Shown: positions 18,711 through 26,809 of the stretch, one piece after another
Layout: each line of letters opens with the position of its first letter
Numbering within the stretch: position 1 is the first letter of the stretch
NCBI RefSeq assembly: GCF_000187245.1
Contig: NC_027866.1
Location: 736,411-800,410 of the forward strand
Source of the DNA: Ogataea parapolymorpha DL-1
Lineage: Eukaryota; Ascomycota; Pichiomycetes; Pichiales; Pichiaceae
Reading direction: 5' to 3'
DNA: 64,000 bases
Notes under the pieces: generated by a model
Told to the model about the DNA's origin: nothing
The model's input: the letters and a program-made list of their open reading frames with translations, nothing else
The model's database searches: none
Program-made: the position numbers and the translations under genes

Positions 18711-20228
18711 TCACTGGGACCACATGGAGTAGAGCTGCGGCTCTTTGACACTGATTGGCTCGAAATCTTCGTTTAGATTCACCTTCTCAGGAATGTTGTC
18801 GCCCTTTGTCGTTCCTAGTTCGCTAGTCTTGTTTGTAACAACGACTCTAGGTGCTCTGGTGGCCTCCATCATGGCCTCCTCACAGAGCATCAAGCCTTCG
18901 TCAGTGGCTCCCAACTCACTAGCCTTGAGCAGTTTTTGGCGCACAGAAGCAGTCTGCTTGCGCAAAGCCAGTCTGTCCACCACCAGATTGTGCTTCTCCA
19001 AAGCCAGCTTTCGTTTTTCGGCCTGGAGCTGATTATCCATTTCTTGGAGCTTTGCAAATTTAAGCTCGAACTGTTTGAGCGAAAGCGCCATAATCTGGCT
19101 GATTAGCGCGTCTTGAGCAGCGGTCTCCTGTTGGAGTTGTAGTTGAGAGTTGGCAGCCACTTTCGCGAGCGCCTCACTGTCTTGCTCCAACATCTGCTTA
19201 ATGGAGTTGTTTATAGTATCCACCACACCTGTAGGCTTGGAACTCTGTTTGAGGAACTCTTGATACGTCGATTTGGAAAGCTGTTTTTCCAGGTACTTGT
19301 CTTCGATAGGGAGTTGGATGAAGCGAGAAATGCACTGTTCCTTGCTCCGGGTTCCGACATGTCCGCTTATGGCCGTCCAGTCGTCGCGGTACATTTCAAT
19401 AGCCTCGAGCAGTAACAAGGTCTCCTGATCTGTCCAAGGCCTAGCGTCAGACCGGTTATAAGCTTTCTCTAGCTTGACGTAATCGCTGCTTTTGAATGCA
19501 GCCGGAAACTGGCCATCCTCAAATGCCTGCTTGCTGATATTTTGCTTCGTCTTCAAGTTATGGTATCTAGTCTCGGTGATTTCGTTACCTGTAATGCTGC
19601 AGAAAAGCTGTTTGAGTCCGCTCTTGGCAGGATCCTCAGCCTTCAGGGCAAAAGCGTCCTGAGCAGTGTCGTAAACGTTCTTTCTGATTTCTAAATTCAG
19701 GGGGAAAGAATTATTTGTGGCCTTTTCAGCTGACTCTTCTGTTTCTTCTTCCACTTCGTCAGATTCTTTTTTGACAGGAATGTGAGCTTCTAGTCCCGTT
19801 GGTTTGTCAAGTGTTATCTGGAAATGACCCGTAAACTGAGGACCCATGATCACAGGTTTTGTCTTAGGATCAATTTGGTAGTTAATCAAACCCCATTTGC
19901 ACAGAAAGCCATGAACCCTTATGATCGAGGCCACGTCTCCCGCTAATCCCCTTCTCGCGGCAGTCACGGTAAGATATTCCATTGGGTTAAGCCTATATGT
20001 GTGGATCATGAAATCTCTATATTCCTTGTACACCTTGGGGGTCTTGAATCTAGATTCGTTGTTGAAGAATTCAGGCAAGGAGCGTTTCTCAATTTCATGA
20101 ATTTCGTTCATGTCGAACCAGCGCGCAAATGACGGCAACACAACTGGCTTCATTTGTTTCGCCACAAATGCGCGTGCCTCATCATTCAAAGAATTGTTTT
20201 TTGTCTCCTGTTCCGTTGGTGAAGACAT
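18711..20228 (-). CDS. RSC8: RSC chromatin-remodelling subunit Rsc8 (Swi3 family)
   Basis: 505 residues from the ATG at 20228. Domains in order: SWIRM at about 20-115 (PSFARWFDMNEIHEIEKRSLPEFF ... YRLNPMEYLTVTAARRGLAGDV), an acidic linker, a ZZ-like region near 215-250 with few remaining Cys (FCSITGNEITETRYH), SANT at about 261-308 (PWTDQETLLLLEAIEMY ... GTRSKEQCISRFI), then a coiled coil (about 400-475). The size fits Rsc8 better than the longer Swi3. Rsc8 is an essential dimeric scaffold of RSC. It shares a 73 bp divergent promoter with the Snf2-family gene IRC5. Confidence 0.88.
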   Translation of the reverse strand: MSSPTEQETKNNSLNDEARAFVAKQMKPVVLPSFARWFDMNEIHEIEKRSLPEFFNNESRFKTPKVYKEYRDFMIHTYRLNPMEYLTVTAARRGLAGDVASIIRVHGFLCKWGLINYQIDPKTKPVIMGPQFTGHFQITLDKPTGLEAHIPVKKESDEVEEETEESAEKATNNSFPLNLEIRKNVYDTAQDAFALKAEDPAKSGLKQLFCSITGNEITETRYHNLKTKQNISKQAFEDGQFPAAFKSSDYVKLEKAYNRSDARPWTDQETLLLLEAIEMYRDDWTAISGHVGTRSKEQCISRFIQLPIEDKYLEKQLSKSTYQEFLKQSSKPTGVVDTINNSIKQMLEQDSEALAKVAANSQLQLQQETAAQDALISQIMALSLKQFELKFAKLQEMDNQLQAEKRKLALEKHNLVVDRLALRKQTASVRQKLLKASELGATDEGLMLCEEAMMEATRAPRVVVTNKTSELGTTKGDNIPEKVNLNEDFEPISVKEPQLYSMWSQ

Positions 20229-20301
20229 GTAGAAAATTAAAAACAAGAATATGCTCTTCCATTTTTTTTTCACCTTGTAATTTTTGATTCGCGGTGTACG
20301 G

Positions 20302-22365
20302 ATGACCTGGCCAGATCAGTCAGACACGGAAGAAGAGCGTATCCTGAAGCTGTTGCGCGAACAGCAGTCGCGTACAGCGACCCCTGAGCAGGCTGAATTT
20401 GAGAGTCTTTCCAAGACGCGTAAACTGGAGAAACTGAACGAGCTGGTGAAGCGTTCGCAAGTGTTCAGTAGTATCATTGCTGACACGCTTTTGGACAGTT
20501 CCAAGAAGGAGGAAGTAGAAAGCAAGCAGAAGCGTCGCAAGACAAATGACAGGAAGGCTGCCCAGGATGAATCTGTGCAGCCAAAACTACTCACCGGGTG
20601 CCAAATGAAAGACTATCAGATAGCAGGTATGGAATGGCTGATCACGTTGTATCAAAACGGTCTCAACGGGATCTTGGCCGACGAAATGGGACTTGGAAAG
20701 ACTTTGCAAAGTATCGCCTTGATTGCGTTTTTGATTGAGCAAGGAATCGAAGGCCCATTTCTCATATGCTGTCCGTTGTCGACTGTATCCAATTGGATCT
20801 CCGAGTTTGAGAGGTTTGCTCCGAAAATCAAGGTTCTTGCTTATGTTGGCACCAAGACGCAACGTCCAAAGTTGCGGCGACAGTTCTCCAAAAGTGCGGT
20901 AATCGTCACCTCCTACGAGATCAGCATACGCGATTTCCGCTATTTGAGCGCCAAACTGTGGAAATATCTGATCGTAGACGAGGGACACCGTCTTAAGAAT
21001 AGTGAGTGTCTTTTGATCCGCCAACTGAAACGTCTTAGGACCTCAAACCGCTTGCTTTTGACGGGTACACCTCTGCAGAACAATTTGAATGAGCTTTGGT
21101 CTCTGCTGAACTTTATTTTGCCGGAGATTTTCCATGACGTTGATATGTTTCAACAGTGGTTTGATTTTTCTGCTCTGGAAGAAATGAAAGATGAGGATAC
21201 GGAGTTCAACGAGTTGATCAATGCAGAGATTCAAAAAAGCTTGGTCACCAACCTGCACACTATTTTGCAGCCTTTTCTGCTCCGCAGGCTAAAACGAGAC
21301 GTGATACAAGGCCTGCCACCAAAGAGAGAGTTTATTATTTATGGCAAGCTCACGTCTAAACAGGAACAACTTTATCGTGCTACACTGGGTCAAACGTTGA
21401 AAGAATGCTTATTGGTGAATGGTTTAAAAGAATACCTTTCAGTAAACCATTTATTGCAGGTCTCTGACGAGGAGGTCGAAAAGTTTGTGGCTCTGGAAGA
21501 TAAGCCAAAAGACCATAAATTGTACGAACATTTTGAGTTTGTCAGGAAACAGGTTGGAACCAAAAAGCTAATGAACGTGATGATGCAGCTGCGGCTGGTT
21601 TGCGACTCACCTCATCTTTTTTTCTATCCGTGGAACGACTACGCGGACTCAGGGTTGGTGGAACAGTCTGCCAAGTTGCAACTTTTAGATCAATTGCTTC
21701 CAGCGCTTCATAAAGATGGACACCGGGTTTTGATCTTCACACAGTTCACGTCAATGCTAGACCTGATTGAAGAATTTGTCAACAATACACTAGGATACAA
21801 GTCCTGTCGAATAGACGGGTCCACCGATCAGGCAGACCGTAAAGACGAGATTGATAGATTTTCAACCGAGGAGGTGGACGTGTTTTTGTTGTCTACGCGT
21901 GCTGGAGGCCTAGGACTTAATTTAACGGCTGCTGACTCGGTTATTCTATTCGACTCAGACTGGAATCCGCAGGTCGATCTCCAAGCAATGGATAGAGTCC
22001 ACAGAATAGGCCAGACCAAACCTGTGTCAGTTTATCGACTGGTGATTGCCAACACTGTTGAAGAGATCATGCTGGCAAAGGCAGACTCCAAAAGACGTCT
22101 CGAAAGGCTGGTCATCCAGCTAGGTCATTTTGAAGATCTTTTGAATTATGGTACCGGCAACAGGAAGCCACAGGATGCTCTTTTGGACAATCTTAGTGAA
22201 TTCCTCAGTGCGAAAGAGTTTAGAAAAAGAGAGATTGTAGACAACAAGCTTTCGGACGAAGAAATGCGAGAATTGCTTGACAGGTCGCCAGAAGCCTTCC
22301 AGAGAGAAAATGACGACCATTTCGCCCACTTGATGCTCTTTGAAACAATTAATTCCTTACAGTAG
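20302..22365 (+). CDS. IRC5: Snf2-family ATPase Irc5 (HELLS/LSH/DDM1 type)
   Basis: 687 residues from the ATG at 20302; the upstream in-frame stretch has no ATG. It has all Snf2 motifs: I (DEMGLGKT, Lys133), II as DEGH (Asp226), III (LLTGTPLQNN), IV (RVLIFTQFTSMLDL), V (STRAGGLGLNLTAADSVI), VI (DRVHRIGQTK). DEGH instead of DEAH and the region after the helicase (ERLVIQLGHF) fit the Lsh/Irc5 branch. S. cerevisiae Irc5 is longer (853 aa) at the N-terminus. Irc5 affects cohesin loading and recombination. Convergent overlap of 9 bp with the kinase gene. Confidence 0.85.
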   Translation: MTWPDQSDTEEERILKLLREQQSRTATPEQAEFESLSKTRKLEKLNELVKRSQVFSSIIADTLLDSSKKEEVESKQKRRKTNDRKAAQDESVQPKLLTGCQMKDYQIAGMEWLITLYQNGLNGILADEMGLGKTLQSIALIAFLIEQGIEGPFLICCPLSTVSNWISEFERFAPKIKVLAYVGTKTQRPKLRRQFSKSAVIVTSYEISIRDFRYLSAKLWKYLIVDEGHRLKNSECLLIRQLKRLRTSNRLLLTGTPLQNNLNELWSLLNFILPEIFHDVDMFQQWFDFSALEEMKDEDTEFNELINAEIQKSLVTNLHTILQPFLLRRLKRDVIQGLPPKREFIIYGKLTSKQEQLYRATLGQTLKECLLVNGLKEYLSVNHLLQVSDEEVEKFVALEDKPKDHKLYEHFEFVRKQVGTKKLMNVMMQLRLVCDSPHLFFYPWNDYADSGLVEQSAKLQLLDQLLPALHKDGHRVLIFTQFTSMLDLIEEFVNNTLGYKSCRIDGSTDQADRKDEIDRFSTEEVDVFLLSTRAGGLGLNLTAADSVILFDSDWNPQVDLQAMDRVHRIGQTKPVSVYRLVIANTVEEIMLAKADSKRRLERLVIQLGHFEDLLNYGTGNRKPQDALLDNLSEFLSAKEFRKREIVDNKLSDEEMRELLDRSPEAFQRENDDHFAHLMLFETINSLQ

Positions 22366-24069
22366 TACATACAAAATACGAGACATGTCCCAGCGCTGTG
22401 AACGATCGGGTTCGAGACATGCGCTCAAAATAGAGACTAAATCGTCTGCGCGCGGAAAATCATTAAGTGCCGCTCGGAAACGGGTTTTGTCGTAATCGTT
22501 ATTCATGATCATGAGCTTGAGCCGTGGCTCAAAATTATGTTGGAAAGGTAGTTTCAGCGTGACCAACGTGTAAAGCAGCACCCCCACTGCCCACGCATCC
22601 GTTAGATGATCAAGCGCAGGAGGATTAGGTCGCAGGATTTCGGGCGAAGAGTAGGGAAGTGAACCAATGTGTGTATCCGGTAAACGGGCACTGTTGTAGG
22701 AAGAAGTTGTGGACGCCGTTGCTGAGGAGCGTGGGGAACGGGGAGTGGGCGTGTTGGCAACAGAGGACAGCGGAGAATTGCGGTACGAGTGTGACGAGCC
22801 CGTCGATATGTTGTAAGGGGAAGAGGGCACGACAGTTTCATCCAAGATTCGTCTAGAAAGGTCAGGAATTTTGATTAGCGCCTTGGTATCTCTGCTGTAG
22901 AAGTTGGCCATCCCAAAATCGCAGAGCACAACTCTGCCATTTGAAAGAAGGCAGTTTTCCAGTTTCACGTCTCCGTGGTATATTCCCAAGCCGTGCATAT
23001 ACTGCAGTCCAGAACATATGTCAATCAAAAATGTCACAATGCGGGGCAGACGTTGCGGATCGTTAGCTGACTCCCATTGCTTCACTAGATCAAAGAGCGA
23101 GCCAGAGCTATATTTCTCGGTCAGCAAAAAGAAAGAATGGTCGGTAAATTTGAAATCCAACAACGGCGCAATCCGTTCGTGGTTCAAAAGCGACCAGATG
23201 AGAGATTCAGTCTTGAAACGTTTTATGAACTCCACAGAACCATGAACGTCGATAATCTTCATTGCTTTTATCTCGTCGTTTTCGTTGCTGCATTCTCGGA
23301 TGATACCGTATGCACCTCGTCCAATTATTCGACCTAACCGCCACTTGCCAAGAATCAATGAACCTTTCACATTAGTGTTGTCAGGAATTGTGACAGTACT
23401 GTTAACGGAATTTTGTAGCGAGTAGGAATTAGACAACCTGTGTGCCGGGGAGGTTGCACCCGATACGGAATTTCTGCGAATCAATCTAGTGATGTGATTT
23501 TTGTAGTCCTTGTCATTTTGCAAAAAATCAGGTAATGCCTCGTTCATGATCCTCTTTCTTTCACTGAAAGAAAGCGATAGGAAGTTGGACGGGAGAGATG
23601 CAAGAATCAAACGGTCCTTTTCACGTTCTGGAGACCCTGTGCTCCGAGATGTAGGACGCGCTGCACCTTCGTGCTTTTCAATTGAGATTGGTTGGACTTT
23701 GGAATGCAGCTCATCCAAAATATGGTCCTCATTAGCCAGCTTGTCGTCAATCCATGTCCTGAAGTTGAAATCCACAAAGTCTGGAACATATTCATCCTCA
23801 ATTCCCTGTAATGTTTTCCAATTATAGCTCCCAGTGCGACTGTAAATCATCCGCCTCCCGGCTTTATCAAAATACGTCTTGTCTGTCTCTGAAGAAACTT
23901 TGGAAAGCCCACCCTCGACCTCCCAACCACTCAGTAGGTCATGAAAGTCCGTCGCAGGTATGAGCTCCTCATTGTCAATATTGTTGATCACTCTGGAGTC
24001 CTGATAAGAGCGTGGGATAAGAGTGGGGATCTTGGGGTTAGACAGCCCATTATTTGTATAACTTTCCAT
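22357..24069 (-). CDS. Ser/Thr protein kinase (Prr1/Npr-like), inserted activation segment
   Basis: 570 residues. The N-terminal ~240 residues are regulatory, polar and Ser-rich. The kinase domain runs from about 240 to the end: glycine loop IIGRGAYGII, Lys in IKAMKIID, HGDVKLEN (near 365; HGD instead of HRD), DFG (near 384), then GSLPYSSPEIL (near 470) in place of the usual APE. The stretch between DFG and that motif is about 85 residues, rich in Ser, Pro and Thr, roughly 55-60 longer than usual. It resembles Prr1 of S. cerevisiae, which acts in pheromone signalling, but I would not fix the orthologue. Shares a 288 bp divergent promoter with QCR8. Confidence 0.75.
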   Translation of the reverse strand: MESYTNNGLSNPKIPTLIPRSYQDSRVINNIDNEELIPATDFHDLLSGWEVEGGLSKVSSETDKTYFDKAGRRMIYSRTGSYNWKTLQGIEDEYVPDFVDFNFRTWIDDKLANEDHILDELHSKVQPISIEKHEGAARPTSRSTGSPEREKDRLILASLPSNFLSLSFSERKRIMNEALPDFLQNDKDYKNHITRLIRRNSVSGATSPAHRLSNSYSLQNSVNSTVTIPDNTNVKGSLILGKWRLGRIIGRGAYGIIRECSNENDEIKAMKIIDVHGSVEFIKRFKTESLIWSLLNHERIAPLLDFKFTDHSFFLLTEKYSSGSLFDLVKQWESANDPQRLPRIVTFLIDICSGLQYMHGLGIYHGDVKLENCLLSNGRVVLCDFGMANFYSRDTKALIKIPDLSRRILDETVVPSSPYNISTGSSHSYRNSPLSSVANTPTPRSPRSSATASTTSSYNSARLPDTHIGSLPYSSPEILRPNPPALDHLTDAWAVGVLLYTLVTLKLPFQHNFEPRLKLMIMNNDYDKTRFRAALNDFPRADDLVSILSACLEPDRSQRWDMSRILYVLL

Positions 24070-24357
24070 ATAAGCGAGGAATCCAATTTGAGAACACAGG
24101 AATTAGATTGAACCGCGCTGTGGGGTTCAGAGTATGTCAACGTGCACCTAGACGCCCACGCAGGTCAAAGAAAGATGCTATTGAAACTTTTGCACCAGTT
24201 GACACTATGAGGCTACCGGTCTTAATATGCAACAAAAAAAAAATCTGACAATAATTATCCTATTTGATCTACCCATACATGGGCTGTGCAACACCTGTGC
24301 ACCAGTTGTTTAACCAATAATTTTCATCGAAAAAAACTTTACGCTCTAACAACAAAT

Positions 24358-24680
24358 ATGGCAGGACATCCAGGTGCTTATATGGGATGGTGGGGTCACA
24401 TTGGTAAGTACTCACGTCGGAAACTTGGTAAACTAATATCTCAGGCTCCCCAAAGCAGAAATACATCGCTCAATACACTGTTTCTCCTTACGCTCAATCT
24501 CCATTGAAGGGATCTCTTGAGAACGCATTCTTCAACACTTTCAGAAGAACCAAGGCCCAGTTCTTGTACATTACTGTTCCAGCCTTGATTGTCTGGGAAG
24601 TTTGGGCTTGGGCTAGAGACTACAACGAGTACCTCTACACCAAGGCCGGCCGTGAAGAGCTGGCCAGAGTTAACGTTTGA
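24358..24680 (+). CDS. QCR8: Ubiquinol-cytochrome c reductase subunit 8 (two exons)
   Basis: Join of 24358-24403 and 24445-24680, 93 residues. Exon 1 encodes MAGHPGAYMGWWGHI plus the first base of a Gly codon; exon 2 continues SPKQKYIAQYTVSPYAQSPL, the hallmark of Qcr8. A conserved AFFNTFRR block and one transmembrane segment (about 51-66) follow, with the short C-terminal tail on the intermembrane side. Qcr8 is the ubiquinone-binding supernumerary subunit of complex III in the inner membrane. Length matches S. cerevisiae (94). The intron is needed: neither exon alone gives the conserved protein. Confidence 0.95.
24404..24444 (+). other. 41-nt intron in QCR8
   Basis: It begins GTAAGT (24404), carries AACTAAT as the branch-point element near 24431-24437 and ends TCAG (24441-24444). 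The joined reading frame restores the conserved GWWG-HIG-SPKQK block, so this intron is firmly supported by protein conservation. Confidence 0.93.
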
Positions 24681-24999
24681 ATATAGAAATGTTGATAGTG
24701 CAATACATGAAAAAACAAGCAACCAAAGCAGTAGATGCTGTATGTAACATGTTAGGGCTCAGCGGTGTAATTTGTATTGCCTTTTAGATTGCTAGTGTCG
24801 AGAGCACTAAACAATCCAGGAGATGTTCTAACTTCGGCACGAAGACCAAAGGACTGGACTATAGTCTCTGTTTTGTACATTAATTGAGGCGAATCAAGCC
24901 AGCTTCATAGTACTCGGGTTATTCTTATTCTTCACACATTGTGTTTAGCTATAAAATTATAGTACATTATCCTCGCAAATCATTCATCTATGCATGATT
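24681..24999. other. Intergenic region between convergent QCR8 and VMA21
   Basis: 319 bp of AT-rich sequence between two stop codons. I see no open frame with known similarity, no tRNA, no snoRNA box pair. It presumably holds both 3' ends. Confidence 0.4.
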
Positions 25000-25257
25000 T
25001 CACTCTTCCTTCTTTTCTTTCGAATCCTTGTCAATATCCTCATTAAACGCAACAATCACGTAGCCAATCAACACGATGTTGGCCACTAAGGCCGCCAAGC
25101 CTCCTGACACGATGGAGTTGCTGAACACTGCCCTGCTCACGAAAAAGGTGAGCAATGGAGCAATGATCATCAATGCGGTGCAGATAATGAGCTTTTTGAT
25201 AACGCGACTAGGCATTAGTGCTATAATATTTCGTACTTACGGTGGAATATCTGCCAT
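25000..25257 (-). CDS. VMA21: V-ATPase assembly factor Vma21 (two exons)
   Basis: Join of 25257-25241 and 25207-25000, 74 residues. The spliced N-terminus reads MADIPPRVIKKL, matching the Vma21 start; an unspliced reading from 25257 meets a stop after six codons. Two membrane helices are visible (LIICTALMIIAPLLTFFV and LAALVANIVLIGYVIVA), with the family's AALVANIVLIGYVIVAFNED block, and a C-terminal KKEE dilysine signal for ER retrieval. Vma21 chaperones V0 assembly in the ER. An ATG inside the intron (25215) could give a 71-residue form from unspliced RNA. The gene is head-to-head with the PhyH gene, starts 44 bp apart. Confidence 0.95.
25208..25240 (-). other. 33-nt intron in VMA21
   Basis: On the minus strand it starts GTAAGT (25240-25235), has CACTAAT as branch element, and ends CCTAG at 25208. 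Only about six bases separate the branch element from the 3' AG. Its retention introduces an immediate in-frame TAA, so splicing is needed for the conserved N-terminus. Confidence 0.88.
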
Positions 25258-25301
25258 GGTGAATTAAGCTGTGAAAAAAAAAATGATAAGGAAATCAAAA
25301 T

Positions 25302-26192
25302 ATGCTTACTCAAAAGCAGCTAGCACAATTTGATAGAGATGGCTGTATTGCCATTGAGAACTACCTCAGTCCTGAAACTGTAAAAGAGTTGAATGACGAG
25401 ATTCAAAAACTACTGGGCGAGATCGATCTCAAAACACACCCTCTCACTAAGTTCACTACTGATGAGGACGAGGAACATGTTGGCGACGACTACTTTATCA
25501 ACTCGTCAGACAAGATACGCTATTTTTTCGAGGTAGACGCTTTTGAAAATGGCGAGCTGGTCAAGCCATTGCCAAAGGCTGTCAACAAGATAGGACATGG
25601 GTTGCACATGAAAAACGAAGCGTTCAAGAAGATTACCATCACTGAAGATATTGCTGCAATATGCAAGCAACTGGGTTTCAAGGACCCTCGCGCGCTACAA
25701 AGTATGGTTATCATCAAGCAACCAGAAATTGGTGGGAAAGTGCCTAACCACCAGGACGGAGAGTTTCTTTACACAGAACCTCAATCTTGTATCGGATTCT
25801 GGTTTGCTTTGGAGCCTTGTACTCTGCAAAACGGATGTCTGAGCTTTGTGCCTGGTTCCCATAAAACTGCCGAGATCAAACGTCGTTTTGTGAAGGATCT
25901 GGAAAATGGTGGCACGAAATTCGTGGATCCCAAAACACTCAAGGAAACTAAAGCTACAAACGACCCGAATGACTCAGAGTTTGTTTGTGTGGAAATTCCA
26001 GCTGGCAGCCTCGTGTTGATCCACAATAGAGTCATCCATAAATCCGAAAGAAACCTGTCCAGAATGTCCAGAAACGCATACACATTCCACGTTATCGAGG
26101 GTGAGGCACAATACGACGAGCTTAATTGGCTACAGGTTCCTCCCACTGCTCCTGCGGGTACTGCTGAATTCTCCAAAATCTATGTGAATTGA
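25302..26192 (+). CDS. Phytanoyl-CoA dioxygenase family protein (PHYHD1-like)
   Basis: 296 residues, one PhyH domain. It is a Fe(II)/2-oxoglutarate oxygenase of the double-stranded beta-helix fold. Likely iron ligands are His150 and Asp152 (NHQDGEF) and His246 in LIHNRVIHKSERN; the following SRMSRNAYTFHV carries the 2-oxoglutarate-binding Arg. The closest described relative by pattern is animal PHYHD1. There is no PTS1 or presequence, so it is probably cytosolic. Substrate unknown. A short out-of-frame ATG frame (25283-25333) overlaps the start and would reduce translation if the transcript begins upstream of it. Confidence 0.88.
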   Translation: MLTQKQLAQFDRDGCIAIENYLSPETVKELNDEIQKLLGEIDLKTHPLTKFTTDEDEEHVGDDYFINSSDKIRYFFEVDAFENGELVKPLPKAVNKIGHGLHMKNEAFKKITITEDIAAICKQLGFKDPRALQSMVIIKQPEIGGKVPNHQDGEFLYTEPQSCIGFWFALEPCTLQNGCLSFVPGSHKTAEIKRRFVKDLENGGTKFVDPKTLKETKATNDPNDSEFVCVEIPAGSLVLIHNRVIHKSERNLSRMSRNAYTFHVIEGEAQYDELNWLQVPPTAPAGTAEFSKIYVN

Positions 26193-26809
26193 GTACTGCA
26201 GGCGTAGCAAGAATAGACCCATGACTCATCAGGCACGAGCTCTTGGGTGCTGCTATTATTTATTGGCCGAGCTTCAAACAATGTCGATTCGGAAACTAAA
26301 ATGCTGTCGGATACTTAACCCCGCTGCCGAATCGAGGATTTAATTGCATATGTGCACTGTTCGGGATTGGAGACGGACTTGCTATATTTCAGTTCGTCTA
26401 CACTGTTGCGCTCTCGCGACGACATTTCTACGCAACTCAGCCGATTCACTTCTTTTCTAGCCAGAGTTGCCTCTGAGAAGAGCACACAATTGACCAGCTA
26501 CAGTTCACACGCGATATATATTGTGCTTCCCTCATTTTAAATATCTACTCTTGCCTGCGCGGAAAATAAGATTTAAACTATTAGTCTATTGTAATTATAT
26601 TTTTTTATTGTTTGCTCCCGCCCGCGTGAATCGATTAGCTTAGACTCATATTCTACACCATATGGCCCATAAATATAGAAGCACACCGTTGCAGTAAAAG
26701 ATTACTCCCTTGAGGATTTGTAATCAAAATAAACAGCTCAGAAAAAGATACCAACAGGCACGACAAAACTAAGCCTTCCTCACAATCGCCATCTGAAGAA
26801 CCACAAACA
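26193..26809. promoter_or_regulatory. Long upstream region of the Bul-like gene with repeated CGATTC elements
   Basis: 617 bp, the longest non-coding stretch here. TCGATTCGG (26284-26292) and its exact inverse CCGAATCGA (26327-26335) lie 34 bp apart. CGATTCAC at 26442-26449 is repeated inverted as GTGAATCG at 26626-26633. An AT-rich block with ATAAATATA (near 26670) could be a TATA region. No RNA gene recognised. Confidence 0.45.

Noticed and set aside
25283..25333. Upstream overlapping ATG frame before the PhyH gene
   Set aside because: Only relevant if transcripts begin inside the VMA21 leader; no evidence, so kept as a note on the gene.
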